Below, in pieces: positions 11,735-22,795 of a stretch of DNA of 64,000 nt. This stretch comes from Auriscalpium vulgare (taxonomy: Eukaryota; Basidiomycota; Agaricomycetes; Russulales; Auriscalpiaceae), in assembly GCA_019915015.1 (NCBI GenBank), contig JAHBBC010000001.1, positions 744,001 to 808,000 of the forward strand, read 5' to 3'. The translations under genes and the position numbers were made by a program. The notes beneath the pieces were generated by a model that was not told the DNA's origin, ran no database searches, and saw only the letters and a program-made list of their open reading frames with translations. How positions within the stretch are numbered: the stretch's first letter is position 1; each line of letters starts with the position of its first letter.

Positions 11735-11870
11735 CGACTGTGCGCTCATATCGACACTCCACTTCTCGCTGCCGTCCGGCAACAAGGAGATCTGCTGGAA
11801 GATCAACGGGCTCCAGGTGCCCGTGGTGCGTCCTCCATATGGAGATGGTACCATCAATCGGAGTGCTTCG
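11735..11870 (+). pseudogene. Cytochrome P450 C-terminal relic
   Basis: The plus strand encodes a segment (ALISTLHFSLPS, then KEICWKIN and LQVPVVRPPYGDG) almost identical to the last exon of the P450 gene at 32.1-34.6 kb. No heme-binding exon or upstream P450 sequence precedes it. It is therefore a detached last-exon fragment, about 45 bp from the hAT right target duplication. It documents duplication and dispersal of P450 sequence before or around the transposon insertion. Confidence 0.8.
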
Positions 11871-12142
11871 TCATGGCCTGGTCTTGTGTGCATCGGTGGA
11901 TCTACGAGCCAATTGCAGGCTAAGGCTAGTGACACGATCTCTCTGAGAAACTTCGCGAACGAGACGCGCACGGGTCAGGTTGTCGACTGAGGATTTGGGG
12001 CCTCAAGCAAGCTCGGAGGTTTGGATCTGAACGACTGCATTGAGGCAGAGAGGTAGAAGAGAGAATTACACAGCGATATATGATGAAAATGCGAGAAACA
12101 AGTGGGATATTTCCGAGAGTACTTGACACCATGATAACGCTG

Positions 12143-12543
12143 GTGATGAGGCCGTGGCGGCGCGTGTAGGCGACGAGCTGCTCTTCGGACGTGCCAAAGC
12201 CGTAATGGAATGGAAGTGGGTTGTGTGTGCGATTGACGTCGTATTCGGGAGCCAGGGCTACAATGGGCATTCTGTGCTCTGTGATATCCGTGAAAGCCTC
12301 GTTAGACAGCCATGAAAGGGATTGATAGAAGACGAGGCTGACCTGGAGGCGGCTGACCTCGGCGCGCTCACTATACTTGTATCTGCCTGATTTCGAGCCA
12401 GTTGTGATCGGCTGCCCATCGATGTCAACCGCGAGCGAGTACACGTAGTCTTTGTACTTTTCTGGGAGCAAAGAGAAGTCAGGGGGAGGTGATTTGGGGT
12501 CGGTAGCGACAACAGCAGAAGAGGGTTGAGACCAATCGAGCAT
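12143..12543 (-). pseudogene. Tandem-array gene, copy A, 3'-truncated
   Basis: Exon 1 (12543-12343, 67 codons, MLDWSQPSS) and the beginning of exon 2 (from 12297: AFTDITEHRMP and onward) match the array family. Homology stops at about 12143, after the RRHGLI block, so the last ~90 codons are missing. The DNA beyond resembles the spacer that normally lies 3' of a copy, which points to an internal deletion. Copies A and C form one subfamily, with a longer exon 1 than B, D, E and F. Confidence 0.75.
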
Positions 12544-12933
12544 GATGGGCGAAGACAACCGTCGCTTGGCTCGTTCAACATGGGCGCAATTACATTCACA
12601 AATGACTGTTACAGACCAGGAATATTCGAGCCCATTGTAGGATCGCTCGCAATGCTACACTGTATACAATGCAGGTGCGCGAGGCACTCGCGAGGCGCGC
12701 GGGTATTCGACCAAGTATTTAGGGTTGTGTGGCATGCAAACTCAGGCAGTGGGCGTCTCGACTACGATCATGCTTTGAATAATTGGGACGGAGATAGAAG
12801 AGAAGTATACACAGCGAGAGATACTCTGATAGCAATGCGAGAGAAGCGTGTGAGATGGTCACGGGGTATCTGAAGGACATAGGCAGTCAGCTTTACGAAA
12901 CGAAGCAAGCGGAGGCTACACACCGTCGCGGCC

Positions 12934-13604
12934 TTATCCATTCCATGGGTTCCGGCGGTCAAAGAACCACAGCGCAGGCTGGCCCTCGATCTGCAGCTCC
13001 TTGCGCACGATGTCAAGAACGTCCTCCTCCTCCTCCGGCTCGTACTGCTCTTCGTCAATCGTGTAGTTGGAGTACAGGGACACCACGAGCGTGTGATTGC
13101 GATCGTCAGGGTATCGGATGTGGAGGTCTGCGTTCGCGACCCGTTTCAGGCGATGCCAGGCGGGGACGAGCGCGCACGCTGCGGCGAGGTAGAAGGAGTC
13201 GTGCTCCTGCTCAACGAGGCCATGGCGCCGCGCGTAAGCGACAAGCTGCTTCTCGGACGTGCCGAGGCCGTAGTGAAGAAGCAGGGGTTTGTGCGTATAG
13301 TGGATGTCGTATTCACGCGGGAGGGTTGCTATGGGCATTCTGTGCTCCGTGATGTCTGTGAAATACTATGTGCACGTCTTGTGAGAAAGCGATGAACGAC
13401 GGTAAGGACAAGACTGACCTGGTAGCGGCAGGCTTTCGCTCGCTCAGTGTACTTGCCTCGGATCGGCTTCCCATCACCATCGACAGCGACCTCGTACATG
13501 AACTCCCTGTAGTCTCCCTCTTTCGGGAGCAGAGAAAGGTCGGGCTTGTGCTTTTCGGGGTCGACATCCAAGATTGCGGAAGAGGGTTGAGTCCAGTCGC
13601 GCAT
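12934..13604 (-). CDS. Unknown protein, tandem-array copy B (205 aa)
   Basis: Two exons (13604-13419 and 13365-12934) separated by a 53-nt GT-AG intron give 205 residues. The N-terminus is MRDWTQPSSAILD, with LSLLPKEGDYREFMYEV and VDGDGKPIRGKY blocks in exon 1. Exon 2 carries EYDIHYTHKPLLLHYGLGTS, EKQLVAYARRHGL, a HRLKRVANADL block and an acidic EPEEEEDVLDIV stretch, and ends FFDRRNPWNG. No signal peptide or membrane segment is visible. I do not recognise the family. The neighbours are five more copies on the same strand at ~1.02-1.06 kb spacing. Confidence 0.75.
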
Positions 13605-13977
13605 GATGGGCGAGTCGGAGGAGCTGGAGAACCGTTGCTTACTATACATTGAGTCACGTGGCCACGTCTTGTCCGGCTATTACTGGTTATTACAAGTAAC
13701 AGACTGGTGTGTTCGTACGATGCAATGCTACACGATACAAAGGAGGAGCGCGAGGCGGGGATATTCCACCGAGGATTTAGGGTGGGTGGGTGGCATGCGG
13801 ACATTTCGACTACTGTTATACTTTGCATTGGGACAGAGAGAAGGGGGATACGTATACACAGCGACAGATAGCAATGCGACAGAAGTGGGCAAAATGGTAT
13901 GAAGAGGTATCTGAAGGGCGTGACCGTCAGTTTCACGAAACAGAGCATGGGGAAATCACACACCGAAGCGAACGGTT

Positions 13978-14657
13978 CAATACCACGGATTCCGGCGGTC
14001 AAAGAACCACATCGCAGGCTGCCCCTCAATCTACAGCTCCTGGCGTAGGATTTCGAGGACCTCTTCCTCATGGGGCGGTTCGTACTGCTCGTCGTCCATC
14101 GTGTAGTTGGAGTATAGTGATATCATGAGTGTGTGCTTGCGATCCTCAGGGTATTGGATGCGCAGCCGGGCGTTCGCGACCTTTTTCAGGCGGTGCAGCG
14201 CCGGGACGAGCCCGAGCCCCGCCGCGAGATACTTAGAAGGAGCGGTGCTCCTGCGCGATGAGGCCGTGGCGGCGCGCGTAGGCGACGAGCTGGTCTTCGG
14301 ACGTGCCAAAGCCGTAATGGAATGGAAGTGGGTTGTGTGTGCGCTTGACGTCGTATTCGGGAGCCAGGGCTACAACATTCTGTGCTCTGTGATATCCGTG
14401 AAAGCCTCGTTAGACAGCCATGAAAGGAATTGAGAGAAGACGAGGCTGACCTGGAGGCGGCAGACCTCCGCGCGCTCACTATACTTCAACTTGTATCTGC
14501 CTGATTTCGAGCCGGTTGGGATCGGCTGCCCATCGTCGTCGACCGCGAACTAGTACACGTAGTCTTTGTACTTTTCTGGGAGCAAAGAGAAGTCAGGGGG
14601 AGGTGATTTGGGGTCGGTAGCGACAACAGCAGAAGAGGGTTGAGACCAGTCGAGCAT
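13978..14657 (-). pseudogene. Tandem-array gene, copy C, disrupted
   Basis: This copy starts MLDWSQPSSAVV like copy A. Exon 1 then has an in-frame TAG at the position where copy A reads TCG (YVY-stop-FAVDDDG). In exon 2, four bases present in copy A (TGGG at the ATGCCC site) are missing, which shifts the frame. Further downstream the family frame is recovered (HRLKKVANARLRIQYPEDR, then an FFDRRNPWY end at 13978). Two independent lesions make this a pseudogene. Confidence 0.8.
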
Positions 14658-15046
14658 GATGGGCGAAGACAACCGTCGCTTGGCTCGTTCAACATGGGCT
14701 CAATTACATTTACACATGACTGTTACAGACTAGGATGTTCGAGCCCATTGTAGGATCGCTCGCAATGCTACACTGTATACAATGCAGGTGCGCGAGGCAC
14801 TCGCGAGGCGCGCGGGTATTCGACCAAGTATTTAGGGTTGTGTGGCATGCAAACTCAGGCAGTGGGCGTCTCGACTACGATCATGCTTTGAATAATTGGG
14901 ACGGAGATAGAAGAGAAGTATACACAGCGAGAGATACTCTGATAGCAATGCGAGAGAAGCGTGTGAGATGGTCACGGGGTATCTGAAGGACATAGGCAGT
15001 CAGCTTTACGAAACGAAGCAAGCGGAGGCTACACACCGTCGCGGCC

Positions 15047-15717
15047 TTATCCATTCCATGGGTTCCGGCGGTCAAAGAACCACAGCGCAGGCTGGCCCTC
15101 GATCTGCAGCTCCTTGCGGACGATGTCAAGAACGTCCTCCTCCTCCTCCGGCTCGTACTGCTCTTCGTCAATCGTGTAGTTGGAGTACAGGGACACCACG
15201 AGCGTGTGATTGCGATCGTCAGGGTATCGGATGTGGAGGTCTGCGTTCGCGACCCGTTTCAGGCGATGCCAGGCGGGGAGGAGCGCGCGCGCAACGGCCA
15301 GATGGAAGGAACGATGCTCCTTCTCAACGAGGCCGTGGCGCCGCGCGTAAGCGACAAGCTGCTTCTCGGATGTGCCGAGGCCGTAGTGAAGAAGCAGGGG
15401 TTTGTGCGTATAGTGGATGTCGTATTCACGCGGGAGGGTTGCTATGGGCATTCTGTGCTCCGTGATGTCTGTGAAATACTATGTGCACGCCTTGTGAGAA
15501 AGCGATGAAGGACGGTAAGGACAAGACTGACCTGGTAGCGGCAGGCTTTCGCTCGCTCAGTGTACTTGCCTCGGATCGGCTTCCCATCACCATCGACAGC
15601 GACCTCGTACATGAACTCCCTGTAGTCTCCCTCTTTCGGGAGCAGAGAAAGGTCGGGCCTATGCTTTTCGGGGTCGGCATCCAAGATTGCGGAAGAGGGT
15701 TGAGTCCAGTCGCGCAT
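15047..15717 (-). CDS. Unknown protein, tandem-array copy D (205 aa)
   Basis: Same two-exon plan as copy B (exon 1 15717-15532, intron 15479-15531, exon 2 15478-15047), 205 residues, with no lesion. It differs from B by a few substitutions, for example VEKEHRSFHLAVARALLPAW where B has VEQEHDSFYLAAACALVPAW. Together with copy C it repeats the B+A block at a 2,113-bp offset. Exon 2 was phased by choosing the acceptor that gives YFTDITEHRMP, which agrees in all intact copies. Confidence 0.75.
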
Positions 15718-16064
15718 GATGGGCGAGAAAGAACCGTGGCCGCTTGAACTCGTTTCAGTTGGCCGCTACTATACACTTAGTCACGTGGCCGCGCACATCT
15801 TACCGGTATTACAGACTGGTGTGTTCGAGCCCATCGTACGATGGCTGGCAATGCTACACGATACAAAGGAGGAGCGCGAGGCGCGGGTTATTCCACCGAC
15901 TACGATTATACTTTGCATTGGGACGGAGATGAAGGGGGCTACGTATACACAGCGAGAGATAGCAATGCGAAAGAAGTGGGCGAAATGGTATGAAGAGGGA
16001 TCTGAAGGGCATCACCGTCAGTTTCACGAAACGAAGCAAGCGGAGGCTACACACCGTAGCGGCC

Positions 16065-16735
16065 TTATCCATTCCATGGGTTCCGGCTGTCAAAGAACCA
16101 CAGCGCAGGCTGGCCCTCGATCTGCAGCTCCTTGCGGACGATGTCAAGAACGTCCTCCTCCTCCTCCGGCTCGTACTGCTCTTCGTCAATCGTGTAGTTG
16201 GAGTACAGGGACACCACGAGCGTGTGATTGCGATCGTCAGGGTATCGGATGTGGAGGTCTGCGTTCGCGACCCGTTTCAGGCGATGCCAGGCGGGGACGA
16301 GCGCGCACGCTGCGGCGAGGTAGAAGGAGTCGTGCTCCTGCTCAACGAGGCCATGGCGCCGCGCGTAAGCGACAAGCTGCTTCTCGGACGTGCCGAGGCC
16401 GTAGTGAAGAAGCAGGGGTTTGTGCGTATAGTGGATGTCGTATTCACGCGGGAGGGTTGCTATGGGCATTCTGTGCTCCGTGATGTCTGTGAAATACTAT
16501 GTGCACGCCTTGTGAGAAAGCGATGAAGGACGGTAAGGACAAGACTGACCTGGTAGCGGCAGGCTTTCGCTCGCTCAGTGTACTTGCCTCGGATCGGCTT
16601 CCCATCACCATCGACAGCGACCTCGTACATGAACTCCCTGTAGTCTCCCTCTTTCGGGAGCAGAGAAAGGTCGGGCTTGTGCTTTTCGGGGTCGACATCC
16701 AAGATTGCGGAAGAGGGTTGAGTCCAGTCGCGCAT
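16065..16735 (-). CDS. Unknown protein, tandem-array copy E (205 aa)
   Basis: Exons 16735-16550 and 16496-16065, intact, 205 residues. It is nearly identical to copy B at the protein level; the clearest difference is FFDSRNPWNG instead of FFDRRNPWNG at the C-terminus. It lies 1,018 bp from copy D. Such high identity suggests recent amplification or gene conversion. Confidence 0.75.
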
Positions 16736-17099
16736 GATGGGCGAGAAAGAACCGTGGCCGCTTGGACTCGTTTCAGTTGGCCGCTACTATACACTTAGTC
16801 ACGTGGGCCGCGTTTTGACCGGCTCAGACACATCTTACTGGTATTACAGACTGGTGTGTTCGAGCCCATCGTACGATGGCTGGCAATGCTACACGATACA
16901 AAGGAGGAGCGCGAGGCGCGGGTTATTCCACCGACTACGATTATACTTTGCATTGGGACGGAGATGAAGGGGGGTACGTATACACAGCGAGAGATAGCAA
17001 TGCGAAAGAAGTGGGCGAAATGGTATGAAGAGGGATCTGAAGGGCATCACCGTCAGTTTCACAAAATGAAGCATGGTGAGGCTACACACCGAAGCGGCC

Positions 17100-17770
17100 T
17101 TATCCATTCCATGGGTTCCGGCTGTCAAAGAACCACAGCGCAGGCTGGCCCTCGATCTGCAGCTCCTTACGGACGATGTCAAGAACGTCCTCCTCCTCCT
17201 CCGGCTCGTACTGCTCTTCGTCAATCGTGTAGTTGGAGTACAGGGACACCACGAGGGTGTGATTGCGATCGTCAGGGTAGCGGATGTGGAGGTCTGCGTT
17301 CGCGACCCGTTTCAGGCGATGCCAGGCGGGGACGAGCGCGCACGCTGCGGCGAGGTAGAAGGAGTCGTGCTCCTGCTCAACGAGGCCATGGCGCCGCGCG
17401 TAAGCGACAAGCTGCTTCTCGGACGTGCCGAGGCCGTAATGAAGAAGCAGGGGTCTGTGCGTATAGTGGACGTCGCATTCAGGCGGGAGAGTTGCTACGG
17501 GCATTCTGTGCTCCGTGATGTCTGTGAAATACTATGTGCACGCCTTGTGAGAAAGCGATGAAGGACGGTAAGGACAAGACTGACCTGGTAGCGGCAGGCT
17601 TCCGCTCGCTCAGTGTACTTGCCTCGGATCGGTTTCCCATCACCATCGACAGCGACCTCGTACATGAACTCCCTGTAGTCTCCCTCTTTCGGGAGCAGAG
17701 AAAGGTCGGGCCTATGCTTTTCGGGGTCGGCATCCAAGGTTGCGGAAGAGGGTTGAGACCAGTCGCGCAT
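17100..17770 (-). CDS. Unknown protein, tandem-array copy F (205 aa), first in the array
   Basis: Exons 17770-17585 and 17531-17100, intact, 205 residues, starting MRDWSQPSSATLD. This is the 5'-most unit in transcription direction and the most divergent of the intact copies in exon 2 (PVATLPPECDVHYTHRP). The upstream sequence is unlike that of the other copies and may hold the original promoter. Function unknown. Confidence 0.75.
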
Positions 17771-18988
17771 GATGGGCACACTGGGTACACAGGCGTCGGT
17801 TCGACACGTCCGAGAGCGGACTCGTCGGTTGCTTGGTTGGCTTGCAGCGTCCACAGCAAGTCTCTCCGGCCCTCGCACAGCACCCGTGAGCTTAGAAATT
17901 TGTTTCCAAGAGCTGGCGCCTGAGGCTTGAGCTTATGTTGATGATGAGGTGGTGGCAGGAACGTTGAGGCGTAGTCGGAAGAGCGTGCGGCCGCCGCCGG
18001 CCCCGGCCCGGCACTCCGACATCCTGCCCAACTCGCCGCCTTCGTCTAGTTTGTCCTCCATGATGGCGTCTGCTCTCGCAATGTCGCAGCAAGTGGGTAC
18101 GATTTACCATTGGTTTCTCCCCTACCACACGCATTTCCTCACGCATTCACAGCGCATAGTAGATATAGCTGCTCCTGGCATCTGGGTGGCTGGTGAAGGC
18201 ACGGCGCACGCTGACTCAGATTATAGAGCATAGCCCAATGCCTCGCGAATGCAAGGCAATCATTGCAGGCCTGTCATATATCACACAACTTTGAGGCGCA
18301 AGCTCAGGCCCGCGCTATGTTCTACCGGCAGTCGAAATAGTCAAACACGCCCGCACATACGCCACGCCGGCCGCCGCACCTTCGCATGCATTTGACATTC
18401 GTGGCAGTGTCAGTCGAAGATAACATCAAGGCCGTCAACATGTACGCCGGAGGTGCGCCCATGACATATACGGAGGCTGTGATCGACATTGAGGGGTGAG
18501 AAGCACTGATAATACATACTGCTCGTCTCCGGGTCTTTACCTTCGGTCGCGGTGATCGCTGATGGACCCGTTCAGTCTATACAGAGCAGGTCAATGGAGA
18601 GCGCGGGATTTCGGGATTTTGAATGAAGATCAGCTTACTAGTAGTGAAGGCTTGGAGAGCCAGCCGAGAGCCAGAGGCGAATGCACATCATGGGAAGCTC
18701 TTCCATGACATTGACAGTCTGCTGTTGTATATCGATTTATGCGTCATCTGAGTAGCACCTCCGGCAGGTCGCGTTGTCGAGGAACGCATCAATGGCGCTC
18801 AACGACGTAGACTCGGAGTGAGAAGCATGCTTGAGAACTCTCCGGATCAGATATGCCACGCCATGCAACACTTGCCTTCATTGTCGGTGTGATAGACGGC
18901 GGGATCACTCCAGGTTGGCACACGCAGACGCCGTGGAAAACGTGAGAGCCTGAACGGGCCCGAGGACTCTAAGACCTGATACGCGGTA
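17771..18988. repeat. Intergenic interval containing a dispersed-repeat copy (copy 1)
   Basis: No gene is recognised. From about 18290 the sequence resembles parts of 23.25-24.9 kb and, inverted, 30.56-31.96 kb. Shared blocks include GATCGACA...GAGGGGTGAGAAG near 18481 and TCGCGTTGTCGAGGAACGC near 18767. The copies are degenerate and carry no long open frame. They may be remains of a non-autonomous element or a decayed gene family. Confidence 0.5.
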
Positions 18989-20449
18989 TCAAGGAGTATA
19001 CATTGGCACATGAGCTTTCACTTTGACCCAAGCCTCCTCAAGCGCCTGAGCAATCTCCTTGGGCAGTGGGCCTTTCGCGCTTTAGTAGACTTTCTTCAGC
19101 ATTATTGCGTAGAGTCGATGGGAAGGTGCTTACTGGTTATCTAGGGCGGTTTCGAGCTGTGCGAGCTTGCTGCCCCCGTAAATCACGCCGACATCGGATT
19201 CACGCAGCTGGCTATGGTGCGCGATCCATCGTATGGCCATTTCAGTGAGCCCGACTCCGTGCTTGTCCTACAAATGTCCGACATGTCATGTCAGACCCAT
19301 TCGGAAAGTCAAGGATGGCGCTTACCCCGAGTGCTTTGAGCTCGCGCAGGACAGGCACAGAGCGAGCATAGCGGCCCGAATAAAAAGCACTGGCCGGGCT
19401 CTTTGGATCGAAGCGGATGTTGTTGGCGAGACTCTGCTCTTTATCGAGGTGGAAGCCGGTAAGGAATCCTCCACTATCGTGAGATTGTCCTCAGTACCAT
19501 GGGCTGAAGCAGGTAAAGGGGAAAGTGACTGACGCGAGAGGCGAGTACGCTGCAAAGCGGATGTCATATTTGCGAAGGCATGGGAAGAGCCTGCGACGGA
19601 TGAGCAGTGACCTATGAAAGTGGAACGAGGACTGCGTACTCGACTTCGTTACTCCTGTCGAGGCAATTGTAAATGCCCTGGTATACAGTGGGAGCCACGT
19701 AGCCTTTGAGTCTCGCAATCGTAGCGATCTCTGCGACCTGTGTATTTTTCGAGGCACGTGGGCGAAATCCAAGAAGTCAAAGTTGTCTCTTACCTCCCAA
19801 GAATAGAAGTTGCTCAAACCAAAGCTCTCGCTACCGTAACGTTAGCAGGCAGACTGCGAACGATTGATCGAAACAGTCCACGCACAATACGCCCTGCTTG
19901 TGTAGTTCATCGATGGCACTTAGAGTTTCCTCGAACGGTGTGCTCCTGTCGGGTGTATGAAGATAGAGGGTCCTGATTTTGACGCCGTTGAGGGCATCGA
20001 GGGACAGCTGAACTTGCTCCTTGACCTTTGCGGCAACAAAATCTCCCGGCTGCTTCGGGAAAATCCTAGTAAAAGAACATGAAATAAGATTCCCTTGCAA
20101 CGAGTGAAGTTATTACTTCGTGTCCACCCTGACTCCGTCGAGATTCAGCTTGGCCACGAGCTTCCGGTATCGGGTCAGGGTCTAATATCGGCCAATGTTC
20201 AAGTGCACCAACCTTTTCAGACGAGCCGCTGCCATAAATCCTGGCCGTGTCGATGCCGCTGTGTCCGTGTCTGACCAAGGTGTCGACAAATGGCTGAGCG
20301 GCCTCTACAGTGGTCACCCTGGTGAAAGCGCTTCCCTCCGTACCGATTGTAGCTGCACCCTGCGCAGTGAGCCCGCTGAGCATACCGAACCCGACGCGTG
20401 AGATGAAGAAACGCACGAAAAGGGCATGGACACCGGGAGCAGTAGACAT
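18989..20449 (-). CDS. Aldo-keto reductase (aflatoxin-aldehyde-reductase-like)
   Basis: A multi-exon NADPH-dependent aldo-keto reductase, starting at the ATG at 20449 and ending at the TGA at 18989. The visible frame-consistent exons contain DTARIYGSGSSE (the catalytic-Tyr region), KLNLDGVRVDTK, LYLHTPDRSTPFEETL, FGLSNFYSWE, GYVAPTVYQGIYNCLDR, LFPCLRKYDIRFAAYSPLAG, the NADP-binding region with REL.ALG and IYGGSKLAQLE, and the C-terminal LPKEIAQALEEAWVKVK. This is the order expected for the AKR7/aflatoxin-B1-aldehyde-reductase type. It probably reduces reactive aldehydes or ketones in the cytosol. All splice joins I tested keep the frame. The start lies in a context without a clear TATA box. 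It stands alone, with no cluster partner nearby. Confidence 0.88.
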
Positions 20450-21789
20450 TTCGAGTAGTAAACTCGGGATTGCGATATGGATTCGAGCGCAGAGCAGCGG
20501 TCACACGGCCCACACCAGGCGTGCTCCTTATATGAGCTGTTGTAGGCGGCCTTGTAGCACAGCGCTTTCGCCGTTATGCAATATAGATGATCATAGATGA
20601 TCAAAACGTTTGTTGGCTTGATAATCCTTAGCGCCAACCTACATTTCGGCGTTAACGAGGGTCACACGATGAGTTATCGACTCGGCACGCACATGTGGGC
20701 CTTCGGCTGGTCAAATTCTGGCGACAGCAGTGAGATCTTGAGATTCGACATACTGTCAGTAATCTGTGGCGTCTACAGTAAGCAACTGTTCGCACCCATC
20801 TATTGAATTTGACGTAAGGTCTCCGCTTTCTTGCATCACAGTTCGGCACGCCATCGCGTCCCAGGACATTGCTCGGCACCTGCACACCAGGCTTCTGTGA
20901 GAATGCGGCCAATTTCAGTCGACGAGCCCGGGAAATATGGACAGCATACGGTAATTTGTGCTTGATCGACGGGCACCGCGCCGTGTATAAGGTGCGTGGT
21001 GAAAGCGGACACTGGGAACGTGGTCTGCGCTTCGCTTTCCCGAGACCGTAGTTCTCGACCTGAAATAGAGTGTTCGATGTGCGGCCCGGGGAGCTCAATC
21101 GCGTACCCACTGCGGCCGTGCATCCAGTGGTCTCACGATCATTGCGAGTTTGCTATGACAGCAAACATGCAAGGCGTATGAGAACGACCCAAACACTGGC
21201 CGGTGATAAACGCACGAAAGGTAATTCTCGCTTGGAGCGAGGACGACTCGGAGCGCGCGATGATGGCAGACACGGAATGCTGCGCGTTGCAAGTGGGTGA
21301 GGTACATGCTGTATGGAGAATTCGGACAACTCTCCAGTCTCCTCGCACAGCGCATGAGCGTCCAGCGGCACAGTTAGTGTCAACGAGCTGACAGTATGAG
21401 CGACTCAAGTCGGAGGTGAGCAGATTTTTGGCAAGCCCACGTGGTGCATCCGGCCCGCCGGCCCGCGCGGTCCTATTCTCATCATCTCCTCGACGGCCGG
21501 ACGCTGCACTCAGTGCCAACATGGACGATTCCACGAGTGCTGTTACATCATGCCACACAGACCAAGCTCACAGAGCCACACTTAGTTATCTCTGCACGTT
21601 CCTCGCACCGTCGGAACGAGTTCATGACCGCGGTGCCATGCGAAGGCTGAGGCTCGCACCTCCAATTCCCAGTGGCAATCTATCTGCCAATATGTATGTA
21701 GAGGCTTCGCACTACACTCGCCAAGCTTCAGAGAATGGCACCCCGCGCCCACGCTCTCGTCCACCAGGCTAGCTCTCCGCGCACCGTCC
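20450..21789. other. No recognisable gene
   Basis: Several frames of 90-150 codons overlap on both strands around 20.6-21.6 kb. None shows a known motif or an intron pattern that extends it. I cannot support a gene here. Confidence 0.45.
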
Positions 21790-22016
21790 AGCATCAGGAA
21801 ACCCGGCAGCTGCTTGAGGCCCCTTGAGAGCGCCTCAAGAGCTCAAGCGCGGTCAAGGAGTAGGGTGTCTTGAGAGACGGCTCAAGCGCTTGAGTCATGC
21901 TCTCGAGCACCCTCAAGCAGGCTCAAGCGTTCGGCTCGCGACCGCTTCGTTTGCTCCCAAGCGATCTCAAGCACGCAGCCGATCTCAAGCACACAGCCGA
22001 TCTCAAGCACACAGCC
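21790..22016 (+). repeat. CTCAAG/CTTGAG-rich repeat cluster, left
   Basis: The hexamer CTCAAG or its complement occurs about fifteen times in ~230 bp. The cluster ends in three tandem ~18-bp units (GATCTCAAGCACACAGCC type). A second cluster lies at 22675-22795. The paired arrangement around a palindrome suggests subterminal repeats of a non-autonomous element, but no exact ends or target duplication were identified. Confidence 0.6.
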
Positions 22017-22401
22017 TTGTTATCATTGTTATCTTAGATAACTAATTTGTTTATTTCTTGCTGAAATTCACCTCGGGCTTATCATGGATACGCTAAACGA
22101 GCGCGAAACGAGTGCATATATTATGGGTACCACCGGCACACCACCGGGGACCCGAGAGTAAGGACCGAAGCTCGGAAAGGGAGTGGGGATGGTAGAAATG
22201 ACAGGACGACGAAATTATCAACACCGAAATAAGCTACGAGGATGATAGGTTGATCACGATCATTAAAAGATTAGCTCGAAGGGAATGTCTGAACGGAACA
22301 ATTAACCAGCCTGAGCTGCTGCAAGAAGGCCTGGAGGCGGCGTGATGAAGATGGGATTTCGCGTCGTTTGTTGCCGTCGTCATCACCATATATGGTTGTG
22401 G

Positions 22402-22531
22402 CCACGGCAACAAACGCCAGCGCACGGACCTTCGGGGGATTACGGCCATTGAGGTAGCGCACTTTCGAAAGTGCGCTACCTCGATGGCCGTAATCCCCCG
22501 AAGGTCCGTGCGCGAGCGTTTGTTGCCTATG
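22402..22531. repeat. Long imperfect palindrome (two ~65-bp arms)
   Basis: The sequence reads as an inverted repeat centred between 22466 and 22467 (CACTTTC|GAAAGTG). Arms of roughly 65 bp differ at only a few positions, with no loop. It could extrude as a cruciform or fold as a hairpin RNA. It lies midway between the two CTCAAG-rich clusters. Confidence 0.85.
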
Positions 22532-22674
22532 GCCATATTTGGTCATGGCGACGGCAACATGTGAGTGTCAGGGGACAACGACGTAGCCATATGTATAGCC
22601 CTCACATACTACAGGGATATGAGTTTTTCCTGATGTACGTACACTCCTCATTATCATATGAGCTGCTATGAGCT

Positions 22675-22795
22675 GGCTCGAGAGCACTCAAGAGCACTCA
22701 AGAGGGCACAAATACGCGCTGTCAATGATGCGCTCTTGACGCGACTCTCGAGACACGCCAAGCGCTTGAGAGCTCTTGAGAGCGCTTGTCGTTCG
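22675..22795 (+). repeat. CTCAAG/CTTGAG-rich repeat cluster, right
   Basis: Dense CTCAAGAG, CTCGAGAG and CTTGAGAG motifs, mirroring the cluster at 21790-22016. Confidence 0.6.

Larger units (their letters stand above)
12143..17770 (-). repeat. Head-to-tail array of six ~1.02-1.06-kb gene units
   Basis: ATG positions at 12543, 13604, 14657, 15717, 16735 and 17770 give steps of 1061, 1053, 1060, 1018 and 1035 bp. Spacers are also repeated (a GAGAGATAGCAATGCGA-type block recurs in each). Units A+B and C+D are near-identical at a 2,113-bp offset, so a two-gene block was duplicated. A broken seventh relative lies on the plus strand at ~43.3-43.8 kb. Confidence 0.9.

Noticed and set aside
12855..17561. 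Repeated plus-strand frames of 100-255 codons across the tandem array
   Set aside because: They are antisense to the two-exon family, recur only because the DNA is repeated, and cross introns and spacers.
20640..21560. Metabolic gene on the minus strand
   Set aside because: Several 90-150 codon frames looked protein-like at first, but none shows a motif, and adjacent frames cannot be joined by plausible introns.
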